From NCBI GenBank assembly GCA_947259475.1, contig CAMYLW010000061.1, positions 1 to 8,148 of the forward strand: a stretch of DNA of 8,148 nucleotides. The letters are read 5' to 3'. The translations under genes and the position numbers were made by a program. The notes below the pieces were generated by a model. It was not told the origin of the DNA. It saw only the letters and a list, made by a program, of their open reading frames with translations, and ran no database searches. Position 1 is the first letter of the stretch. The number at the start of each line of letters is the position of its first letter. The DNA is from Thermodesulfobacteriota bacterium. GTDB lineage: Bacteria > Desulfobacterota > Syntrophobacteria > BM002. Below are positions 1-5,249 of the stretch, piece after piece.

Positions 1-91
1 TTGACAAGATGCTTAGATGAAACTCAACACAATGCGGACATTGGCAAATTGTCTAATGAGAGAGGCGAAATACCAAATGGAATGGTGCCTA

Positions 92-108
92 GTGGGGACA
101 GTTCCCAC
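92..108. repeat. REP-like short palindrome upstream of the first methyltransferase gene
   Basis: GTGGGGACAGTTCCCAC folds into a 7-bp stem (92-98 with 102-108, one G-T wobble) and a 3-nt CAG loop. GGGACAGTCCC-type palindromes of this kind are, from general knowledge, frequent intergenic elements in Deltaproteobacteria-like genomes and are often linked to REP-associated Y1 transposases. No such transposase is in the window. The rest of 1-152 shows no convincing promoter: a TTGACA at 1-6 has no matching -10 hexamer at normal spacing. Confidence 0.45.
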
Positions 109-152
109 CTGCCGGACTGCATACCAATAACCATCAGTTCAAGGAAGAAAGA

Positions 153-1616
153 ATGAAAATTAGAAGAGGACTATCCGGAGGACAGTACAAGCCCCTCAAT
201 GATCAAGACATCAAGAAAATTCATGAGACCTCCATGAAAGTCTTTGCTGAAATCGGCGTCCAGGTGAATTTTTCTGAGGCCAGAGAACTCTTTCGACATG
301 CTGGAGCAGAGGTGGAAGAATCGTCCCGGGTCGTCAAAGTACCGCCAGACTTGGTACAAGAACTCATTTCCAAGGCCCCCTCTGTGGTCACTCTTTGCGG
401 TCGGGCCGAAAACGGCGAGCTCGACTGTGAGATCGGTGGTGACAAAGTCTACATGGGTACCGGCGGTACCGCCTTGAATGTTCAGGATCCAGGGAGCAGG
501 GATGCCCGCCGTTCGCAACTGAAAGATGTCATGAATATGGCCCGGCTGGTGGAGGCTCTGGATAATATCCATTTCTACATGCTCAATGTATACCCCAATG
601 ACCTTCCGGATGAAGACATAGACGTAAACCGCTTTGGTGCGGCCCTGAACCGAACTCGCAAGCATGTCATGGGTGGCGTCTACACCGTAGAAGGGGTAAG
701 AAACGTCATCAAGATGGCCGAAATCATAGCTGGTTCACCTGAAGAGTTAAGAAAGCGGCCCTTCATTTCCATGGTCACCTGCAACATCAGCCCATTTAAA
801 CTGGACAAGAGTTACGGTCAGCTTGCCATAGAGGTGGCGCGCAACCGTATTCCTGTGGTCGTGCCTGCTGAGCCTCTCTGTGGAGCCACGGCTCCCATCA
901 CCTTGGCCGGTAATCTGGTTGTTCAAAATGTGGATACCCTGGCCGGGGTCATGCTCACCCAGCTCGTCAATCCGGGTACGCCGGTGCTCTACGGCTGCAT
1001 TTCTTCCATTACCGACTTGCGGGATATGAAATACCTCTCCGGCGCGGTGGAAATGGGTCTGATGAACGCCGCTTCAGCTCAGATGGCGCGATTCTATCAG
1101 CTGCCTCTCTATTCAACAGCCGGCATGTCCGATTCCAAAGTGAACGATGCCCAGTCTGCTTATGAGTCTGCGATTACGGGTCTCATGGTGGCACTGGCTG
1201 GGGGGAATTGCATCCATGATGCTGCTGGATTCTTGGAGTTCTGCATGACCGCTTCATTCGACAAGTTGGTAATCGACAATGAGATCATCGGCATGATCAT
1301 GCGAGCTGTTGAGGGCATCAAAGTTGACGATACTACTCTTGCTTTTGACGTGCTCAAGAAAGCTGGCCCCGGTGGCCACTTTGTCTCCAGCCGTCACACC
1401 CGACGCTACATGCGCTCCGAGCAGTTCCACCCCCAGCTCAGTGACAGGGACAATCGAGACAAATGGGAAGGCCTCGGAGCAAAGGATACTCTTGACCGGG
1501 CAACTGATAAGGTGCGCCAAATTCTCGATGCGCCTGCTCAATCTATCCTCCCCCTGAAGATACGGGAACAGCTAACGCAAGAGATCCCGGGACTAAAGAA
1601 TTTTCTAATGGAATAG
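153..1616 (+). CDS. MttB-superfamily (trimethylamine methyltransferase family) protein, non-pyrrolysine; probable quaternary-amine:corrinoid methyltransferase
   Basis: The 487-residue product matches the usual MttB-family length (about 470-500) and should be a cytoplasmic TIM-barrel enzyme moving a methyl group from a methylated amine to a Co(I) corrinoid protein. Family hallmarks are the N-terminal RRGLSGGQYKPL segment (about residues 4-15), the VNRFGAALNRTRKHVMGG stretch, STAGMSDSK (321-329) and the C-terminal GGHF (407-410), followed by HTRR (415-418) and a DRDNRDKWEGLGAKD segment. True MttB carries pyrrolysine encoded by an in-frame amber codon. Here there is none, so it belongs with MtgB-like enzymes, whose known members act on glycine betaine, proline betaine or carnitine-type compounds; the substrate here cannot be read from sequence. 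AAGGAAG at 141-147 sits 5 nt before the ATG. The gene ends in TAG, 21 nt before the MT2 gene, so the two are probably co-transcribed. Confidence 0.93.
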   Translation: MKIRRGLSGGQYKPLNDQDIKKIHETSMKVFAEIGVQVNFSEARELFRHAGAEVEESSRVVKVPPDLVQELISKAPSVVTLCGRAENGELDCEIGGDKVYMGTGGTALNVQDPGSRDARRSQLKDVMNMARLVEALDNIHFYMLNVYPNDLPDEDIDVNRFGAALNRTRKHVMGGVYTVEGVRNVIKMAEIIAGSPEELRKRPFISMVTCNISPFKLDKSYGQLAIEVARNRIPVVVPAEPLCGATAPITLAGNLVVQNVDTLAGVMLTQLVNPGTPVLYGCISSITDLRDMKYLSGAVEMGLMNAASAQMARFYQLPLYSTAGMSDSKVNDAQSAYESAITGLMVALAGGNCIHDAAGFLEFCMTASFDKLVIDNEIIGMIMRAVEGIKVDDTTLAFDVLKKAGPGGHFVSSRHTRRYMRSEQFHPQLSDRDNRDKWEGLGAKDTLDRATDKVRQILDAPAQSILPLKIREQLTQEIPGLKNFLME

Positions 1617-1637
1617 CGGCCCAGGAGCAAGTAGACC

Positions 1638-2432
1638 ATGATAGTCATTGGAGAAAAAATCAACGGTACACTTCCCATGGTGAAAACCGCAATCCAAAAT
1701 CGAGACCGGGAAAGACTCCTGGATTTGGCCAAGCAGCAAGCTGGAGCTGGCGCCAGCTATATTGACGTCAATGTGGGGACCGGGATTGGCTCTCGGGAGG
1801 ACGAAATTCAAGCAATGGAATGGGCCGTTGAAACCATTCAGAGTGAGGTGGAAGTACCCCTGAGCATCGACAGTGCAGATCCGGCTGTGTTGGAGAGCGG
1901 TCTGAAGAGCCGCAACGGACGCCCATCTTTGATCAACTCGGCCAAGGCAGAGCAAGAAAGCTTGGACGAGGTGGTACCGCTGGCCAGTACCTACAATGCG
2001 CCTTTGGTGGCGTTGACCATGGATGAAGAGGGGATACCAAAAACGGTTCAAGACCGTCTGCGGGCAGGTGAAAAGATAGCGGCGGCCTGTCAAAAATACG
2101 GAGTCCCCATTGAAGAGGTCTTCTTTGATCTCCTGGTTATGCCCATCAGCACGGATGTGAAACACGGGCTGATAACCCTGAGCGCTGTTACCGAGGTAAA
2201 GAAAGCGTTCCCCGGTTCTAAGACGGTTCTTGGTATTTCCAATATATCCTATGGCTTACCCGAAAGAGGCAGGTTGAACTCAGCCTTCCTGTACATGGCG
2301 GTCTGCGCTGGGCTCGACGCCGCCATTATTGACCCTTTGGACGAAGAGATCGCGGCTGCGGTGAAAACGGCCGAGGTGCTGGTAGGGAGGGACAGACACT
2401 GTCGTAAGTACATGCGGGCATTTCGGAAATGA
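1638..2432 (+). CDS. Methyltetrahydrofolate:corrinoid methyltransferase (MT2, pterin-binding/DHPS-like fold)
   Basis: The 264-residue product has the length and motifs of the AcsE/MtgA/MtvA class. It shows GEKIN at residues 5-9, YIDVNVG at 41-47 (pterin-binding Asp43 and Asn45), PLSIDS at 74-79, SLINSAKAE at 97-105 with Asn100, and GISNISYGLPER at 199-210. The last carries the Asn (202) that in this family lies near N5 of the folate. The expected role is transfer of a methyl group between the methylated corrinoid protein and tetrahydrofolate. In a demethylating system that gives 5-methyl-THF; the reaction is reversible in principle. It follows the first MttB gene by 21 nt, with AGGAG at 1623-1627 ten nt before the ATG, so both probably form one operon. 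MetH is excluded because only the stand-alone pterin domain is present; dihydropteroate synthase is unlikely given the context and the NISYGLPER motif. The exact donor/acceptor direction is inference. Confidence 0.92.
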   Translation: MIVIGEKINGTLPMVKTAIQNRDRERLLDLAKQQAGAGASYIDVNVGTGIGSREDEIQAMEWAVETIQSEVEVPLSIDSADPAVLESGLKSRNGRPSLINSAKAEQESLDEVVPLASTYNAPLVALTMDEEGIPKTVQDRLRAGEKIAAACQKYGVPIEEVFFDLLVMPISTDVKHGLITLSAVTEVKKAFPGSKTVLGISNISYGLPERGRLNSAFLYMAVCAGLDAAIIDPLDEEIAAAVKTAEVLVGRDRHCRKYMRAFRK

Positions 2433-2447
2433 CCTTAACTTCTATCT

Positions 2448-2474
2448 CTCACAGAGCACACAGAGTTCTCAGAG
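2448..2474 (+). repeat. 9-nt-periodic CACAGAG tandem repeat (three units)
   Basis: Three consecutive 9-mers, CTCACAGAG, CACACAGAG and TTCTCAGAG, start 15 nt after the MT2 stop codon. From general knowledge, CACAGAG-type intergenic strings like this recur across many environmental bacterial genomes. Their function is unknown. A reverse-complement relative lies at 2680-2698 on the far side of the cloverleaf element. Confidence 0.6.
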
Positions 2475-2521
2475 AGCTCAAAAACACCAAAACGAATGGG
2501 GCAATGATTTATGGTTCTCAA

Positions 2522-2656
2522 GGATCGCTTAAAAGCATCAGGTGGAGTCCTTGATGGCTGGAATAAGCTCGCTTATTCAGTCCATCAAGTGCTCCACTGT
2601 TGTCCCGATCAAGCTTCATCGGGACGCCCTGCTTTGCAGGGCTTTTTAAGCGATCC
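2522..2656. repeat. Cloverleaf-like palindromic element: 13-bp outer stem enclosing three hairpins
   Basis: GGATCGCTTAAAA (2522-2534) pairs perfectly with TTTTAAGCGATCC (2644-2656), closing a 135-nt unit. Inside are three hairpins. The first is long and interrupted: GTGGAG/CTCCAC (2542-2547 with 2592-2597), CTTGATGG/CCATCAAG (2550-2557 with 2582-2589) and GAATAAG/CTTATTC (2561-2567 with 2572-2578) capped by a CTCG loop. The second is GTCCCGAT/ATCGGGAC (2602-2609 with 2618-2625). The third is GCCCTGC/GCAGGGC (2626-2632 with 2636-2642, TTT loop). The perfect terminal inverted repeats suggest a small non-autonomous (MITE- or REP-composite-like) element or a structured RNA. No target-site duplication is evident, and no ORF inside looks real. 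Confidence 0.65.
2626..2647 (+). terminator. Possible rho-independent terminator at the end of the MttB1-MT2 pair
   Basis: A 7-bp GC-rich stem, GCCCTGC/GCAGGGC with a TTT loop, is followed at once by five T residues (2643-2647), which fits an intrinsic terminator on the plus strand. The T-run is also part of the outer stem of the surrounding palindromic element, so forming that outer stem would compete with termination. It lies about 190 nt past the MT2 stop, so it may be incidental to the repeat element. Confidence 0.4.
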
Positions 2657-2679
2657 GACTACACCCTCTAATGTCTTTT

Positions 2680-2698
2680 TCTCTGAGACCTCTGAGGA
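2680..2698 (-). repeat. Inverted copy of the 9-nt-periodic CAGAG repeat
   Basis: CTCTGAGAC (2681-2689) and CTCTGAGGA (2690-2698) are two 9-nt units that read as CAGAG-type repeats on the minus strand. TCTCTGAGA at 2680-2688 is the exact reverse complement of TCTCAGAGA at 2467-2475. The cloverleaf element is thus bracketed by opposed copies of the same repeat family. Confidence 0.5.
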
Positions 2699-2761
2699 CT
2701 CGAGAGCCCGCAGGGCTCGGGCGAGAGACATGCTGAGCGCTGATAGCTCACAGTTTACAAC

Positions 2762-2768
2762 AAGGAGG
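2762..2768 (+). promoter_or_regulatory. Strong Shine-Dalgarno AAGGAGG that fixes a GTG start
   Basis: AAGGAGG lies 5 nt before the GTG at 2774 and is close to the ideal anti-16S match. It settles the start of the second MttB homologue at GTG rather than a later ATG. Confidence 0.85.
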
Positions 2769-2773
2769 AAAAG

Positions 2774-4309
2774 GTGATCGACACATACAGAGAAGGGGTC
2801 CTGGTTAAACCATACGAGCGGTTGAGTCAGGAGCAAGTCCAGTGGCTAGACCAAGCCTCGCTAAGCATTTTGGCCGACCCGGGAATTTGGTGCTACAACG
2901 AGCGGGCGGCAAAGCTCTTTCAAGCGCATGGGGCCAAGGTCTGGGAGGACGAAAAATCCATCTCTCCGTGCTGGCGCGTGACCTTTCCTGCAGGCCTCAT
3001 AAGGGAGGCAGTGGCCAAAGCACCGGCCCGCCTTGTGCTGGGTGCCAGAAAACCGGAAAATCGTCTCCTCCTTGATGCGGAGGTACCCCGAGTTTACTTC
3101 GGCTCTGGCTCCGAGGCCAACATCTGGCTCGAGACGGAGATGGAAGAGTTTATTAGCGTCAAAGACGGTGACGTAAAGGTGAAAGTGCCCCGGTTCAAAG
3201 AACTCCGAGGCAACTCTGCTTTGCTCAGCCGGGCTGCCAAACTCTGCGACAGATTGGAACATCTGGACTTCTTCATTCGGCCCTTGAACATCCAGGATCC
3301 TGAGATCACCTCCGAAAATCACGATGTGAACAAGTTCTTCGCCAGTCTCAACAACATCACCAAGCACGTCCAAGCCGGCCTGACCACACTGGAAAAACTG
3401 AACGACGTGGTGCGTATGGCGGAAATTATCGCCGGTGGGATTAAGCCCCTGAGGGAAAACCCCGTGGTTTCCTTTATTGCCTGTGTGTTCAAGAGCCCGC
3501 TTCAAATCGTGGACGACACTGCTGAGAAGGTTTTTGCCATCGTGGAGAGCGGTTTACCGCTGGTCATTTCTTCTTCTCCCCAGGGAGGCTCTTCAGCCCC
3601 TATCCAGGAAGCAGGCATGGTCGCCCAGATCAATGCTGAAATCCTGGCGGGTATCACCTTCACTCAGCTGATTAGAGAGGGTTCCCCAGTGCTTTATGGA
3701 AGTGTCCCCGTACGAGCCCGTTTGGATGACCTGCATGACCTCTACGGTTGCCCGGAATTCAACCAGTACAATATAGACTGTGTTCAGTTAGCTCGTTACT
3801 ACCAGGTGCCTTGCTATTCCACCGCCGGTGTGGGGGATGCCAAGGTCCCTGGCATGCAGGCGCTGTTTGAAAAACTTCTCACTCATCATTACATGGCCAT
3901 GAGTGGGGCTCAGTATATCCATTATGCCTTTGGGCTCCTGGATCGGACCAACACCTTCTGCCCGGTTCAGGCTGTTCTCGACAATGAGCAAATAGGCAAA
4001 ATAAAGCACTGTTTGCGAGAGCCCAAGGTTGATCAGGCCGAAATAGATGACATGCTCAAGATAGTTAAGAAAGTGATGGCTTCCAGCCATCGACTTTATG
4101 CCCGCTTCGCTCGGAAGGCCATGCACCGTGGCGACGTTTCTAACCCCTACCGATTTGAAACCAAGGATTTGGAAGACAAGGTCATAGAGAACGCCCTTGA
4201 TTACATGGAAAAATTGGAGGCGGAGCCAGCGGAGCACCTGGATCAGACCACTCAAGACCAGATTTTTAAGGAGGTCCCGGGTATTCTGCCGAGCCTGAGA
4301 GCATACTAG
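2774..4309 (+). CDS. Second, divergent MttB-superfamily (trimethylamine methyltransferase family) protein, non-pyrrolysine
   Basis: The 511-residue product aligns by eye with the upstream MttB protein through the barrel. Shared stretches include VNKFFASLN.ITKHVQAG, VVRMAEIIAG, LAGITFTQLI..GSPVLYG, QLARYYQVPCYSTAGVGDAKV (STAGVGDAK at 349-357) and VLDNEQIGKI. It should methylate or demethylate through a corrinoid protein, but the substrate is unknown. It differs clearly from its neighbour. It lacks the N-terminal GLSGGQYKPL motif, and carries about 20 extra residues after the YFGSGSEANIWLE region. Its C-terminus has VMASSHRLYARFARKAM where the first protein has GGHF..RHTRRYM, and it has no DRDNRDKW segment. 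There is no internal amber codon, and the stop is TAG. It is separated from the MT2 gene by a repeat-rich gap and lies 160 nt before the corrinoid-protein gene. A different substrate, or a second demethylation step, is plausible inference. Confidence 0.9.
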   Translation: MIDTYREGVLVKPYERLSQEQVQWLDQASLSILADPGIWCYNERAAKLFQAHGAKVWEDEKSISPCWRVTFPAGLIREAVAKAPARLVLGARKPENRLLLDAEVPRVYFGSGSEANIWLETEMEEFISVKDGDVKVKVPRFKELRGNSALLSRAAKLCDRLEHLDFFIRPLNIQDPEITSENHDVNKFFASLNNITKHVQAGLTTLEKLNDVVRMAEIIAGGIKPLRENPVVSFIACVFKSPLQIVDDTAEKVFAIVESGLPLVISSSPQGGSSAPIQEAGMVAQINAEILAGITFTQLIREGSPVLYGSVPVRARLDDLHDLYGCPEFNQYNIDCVQLARYYQVPCYSTAGVGDAKVPGMQALFEKLLTHHYMAMSGAQYIHYAFGLLDRTNTFCPVQAVLDNEQIGKIKHCLREPKVDQAEIDDMLKIVKKVMASSHRLYARFARKAMHRGDVSNPYRFETKDLEDKVIENALDYMEKLEAEPAEHLDQTTQDQIFKEVPGILPSLRAY

Positions 4310-4336
4310 TTGTCTTTTCATGTAGGAGTGACCTCC

Positions 4337-4368
4337 CCTCCGGTCCGTAGGCCCCTCTGGGCCGGAGG
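4337..4368 (+). terminator. GC-rich hairpin after the second MttB gene (weak terminator candidate)
   Basis: CCTCCGGTCC (4337-4346) pairs with GGGCCGGAGG (4359-4368) through 10 bp including one G-T, leaving a 12-nt loop. An alternative inner hairpin, GGCCC/GGGCC (4350-4354 with 4359-4363), is mutually exclusive with the lower part. It starts 28 nt after the mttB2-like stop codon. Five T residues occur only at 4379-4383, about 10 nt past the stem, so it is not a textbook intrinsic terminator. It could instead stabilise the mRNA 3' end or sit in the leader of the corrinoid-protein transcript. No cobalamin-riboswitch B12 box was recognised. Confidence 0.35.
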
Positions 4369-4375
4369 CTGGTCG

Positions 4376-4450
4376 CGATTTTTGGGATTTTCCTTATTTA
4401 AGACTTTAGGCATTTTAGCTCACTTTAGTACACTTAAGGCATTTGGCTTT
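4376..4450 (+). promoter_or_regulatory. AT-rich leader with direct repeats before the corrinoid-protein gene
   Basis: This stretch is visibly more AT-rich than the flanking genes and contains AGGCATTT twice (4408-4415 and 4437-4444, starts 29 nt apart), plus CACTTTAG (4421-4428) followed by CACTTAAG (4431-4438). It lies between a hairpin and a gene with its own ribosome site, so a promoter or operator is plausible. I find no good -35/-10 pair, so this is only a candidate. Confidence 0.25.
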
Positions 4451-4469
4451 TGGAGAGGAGAGATGAACA

Positions 4470-5153
4470 ATGGATAAACAGGAGCTTCTGAAGACGCTTG
4501 CTTTTAACGTGGTCCAGGGAAGAGTGGAGGCTGAAGACGAAGGTTTTGATGAAGGTCTAGAGGGTCAGCCTGCTGTTACAGAATTAGTAGAACAGGCCAT
4601 AGAGCAAGGTATTGACCCGAAGGAAATTGTTTTGGAGGCCCTTACCAAGTCCATGGAGGAGGTGGGAGAGAAATTCGAGCGGGATGTATATCTCATCCCG
4701 GACATGCTTGCTTCGGCAGAGTGCGTTGGCGTGGCCATGGATATTTTGAGCCCGCATCTGATGAAAGCCGGGGTAAAGAGTAAGGGTACATTCGTCATCG
4801 CCACAGTGGCTGGTGATCTTCATGATATCGGCAAGAACATCGTGGCGATTATGCTGAAGGGAGCCGGTTACCAGATCATTGATTTGGGTACGGATGTATC
4901 TGCGGATCGAATTATCGGTGCGGTAAAGGAAAACGAGGCACCCTTTATCGGCCTTTCCGCACTTCTGACTACAACCATGCGAGTGATGGCAGAGGTTGTG
5001 AGCAAACTGGAGCAAGAGGGCATTCGCGACCAAGTCAAAGTGCTCATTGGTGGAGCGCCCACCTCAGCAGCGTTCGCCCAAGAAATCGGGGCGGATGCCT
5101 ATTGCAGGGACGCTTTTGATGCCATTGATATATTGAAAACAACGGCAGCGTAA
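4470..5153 (+). CDS. Methyltransferase cognate corrinoid protein (MttC/MtgC-like, B12-binding)
   Basis: The 227-residue cytoplasmic protein has the standard two-part layout: an N-terminal helical cap (about 1-95) with GIDPKEIVLEALTKSMEEVGEKFERDVYLIPDMLASAE, then a Rossmann-like cobalamin domain. The DLHDIG motif (116-121) supplies His118, the expected lower axial ligand to cobalt. SALLTTTM (163-170) and GGAP (194-197) complete the nucleotide-loop binding set. Its job is to carry the methyl group between an MttB protein and the MT2, cycling Co(I)/methyl-Co(III). An acidic segment, EAEDEGFDEGLEG (20-32), lies early in the cap and looks like a subfamily feature. GAGGAG (4455-4460) lies 9 nt before this ATG. 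An ATG at 4463 opens only a four-codon frame and is too close to that site. It is the only corrinoid protein here for two MttB homologues, so it may serve both. A Co(II) reactivase (RamA-like) is not in the window. Confidence 0.95.
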   Translation: MDKQELLKTLAFNVVQGRVEAEDEGFDEGLEGQPAVTELVEQAIEQGIDPKEIVLEALTKSMEEVGEKFERDVYLIPDMLASAECVGVAMDILSPHLMKAGVKSKGTFVIATVAGDLHDIGKNIVAIMLKGAGYQIIDLGTDVSADRIIGAVKENEAPFIGLSALLTTTMRVMAEVVSKLEQEGIRDQVKVLIGGAPTSAAFAQEIGADAYCRDAFDAIDILKTTAA

Positions 5154-5160
5154 GCAGAAG

Positions 5161-5235
5161 CCCGGACGTTTCATGAATTCACGCCTTGGCGTGACTGCGA
5201 CCGAGGATATGGCCGTCCTTCCGAGCGTCCTCGGG
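5161..5235 (+). other. Intercistronic hairpins with alternative pairing between the corrinoid-protein and SAM-methyltransferase genes
   Basis: TCACGCC/GGCGTGA (5179-5185 with 5188-5194) is a perfect inverted repeat with almost no spacer. CCGAGGA (5201-5207) pairs with TCCTCGG (5228-5234) around a 20-nt loop. An alternative, longer-range pairing joins CCCG and GACG (5161-5168) with CGTC (5226-5229) and CGGG (5232-5235) and excludes the second hairpin. No T-run follows, so it does not look like a terminator. It ends 2 nt before the ribosome site AGGGAG (5237-5242) of the next gene, so an mRNA-stability or translational role is possible. Confidence 0.4.
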
Positions 5236-5249
5236 TAGGGAGAAAAACC

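Larger units (their letters stand above)
2433..2773. other. 341-nt intergenic region rich in inverted repeats, no convincing gene
   Basis: This gap splits two parts of one methyltransferase system. Reading inward from each side there is a 9-nt-periodic CAGAG-type repeat on the left, a cloverleaf-like element in the middle, and an inverted CTCTGAG-type repeat on the right. Two further hairpins follow: GAGCCC/GGGCTC (2704-2709 with 2713-2718, 3-nt loop) and TGAGC/GCTCA (2734-2738 with 2746-2750). An open frame runs through much of the region (2511-2777), but it crosses all the palindromes, has no Shine-Dalgarno sequence and its predicted peptide has no recognisable character, so I treat it as noncoding. 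No promoter hexamers stand out. Confidence 0.7.

Noticed and set aside
1..30. TTGACA at the first six bases as a -35 promoter box
   Set aside because: No -10-like hexamer lies 16-18 nt downstream (TCAACA is a poor match).
1..156. Open frame from the left edge ending in TGA that overlaps the first ATG (ATGA overlap), possibly the tail of an upstream gene
   Set aside because: Only 51 codons, it runs through the REP-like palindrome, and the peptide has no recognisable character; an open frame this short is not unusual by chance.
2522..2656. tRNA or tRNA-like gene suggested by the cloverleaf fold
   Set aside because: The arms do not match tRNA dimensions, and there is no T-loop GTTCRA-type motif, anticodon-arm layout or CCA end.
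2511..2777. 88-codon ORF in the intergenic region
   Set aside because: It spans the cloverleaf element and hairpins, has no ribosome site and overlaps the well-supported GTG start of the next gene.
2861..3505. Long minus-strand ORF inside the second MttB gene (and similar ones at 171-665, 1605-2165, 3788-4321, 6935-7471)
   Set aside because: Each lies antisense to a gene with clear family motifs and none shows a recognisable domain or ribosome site.
4310..4469. Cobalamin riboswitch before the corrinoid-protein gene
   Set aside because: No B12-box-like sequence was found, and the 160-nt gap is short for that class.
4463..4477. ATG with a four-codon frame just before the corrinoid-protein start
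   Set aside because: It is only 2 nt from the Shine-Dalgarno sequence and encodes four residues; the in-frame ATG at 4470 has proper spacing and begins the family N-terminus.
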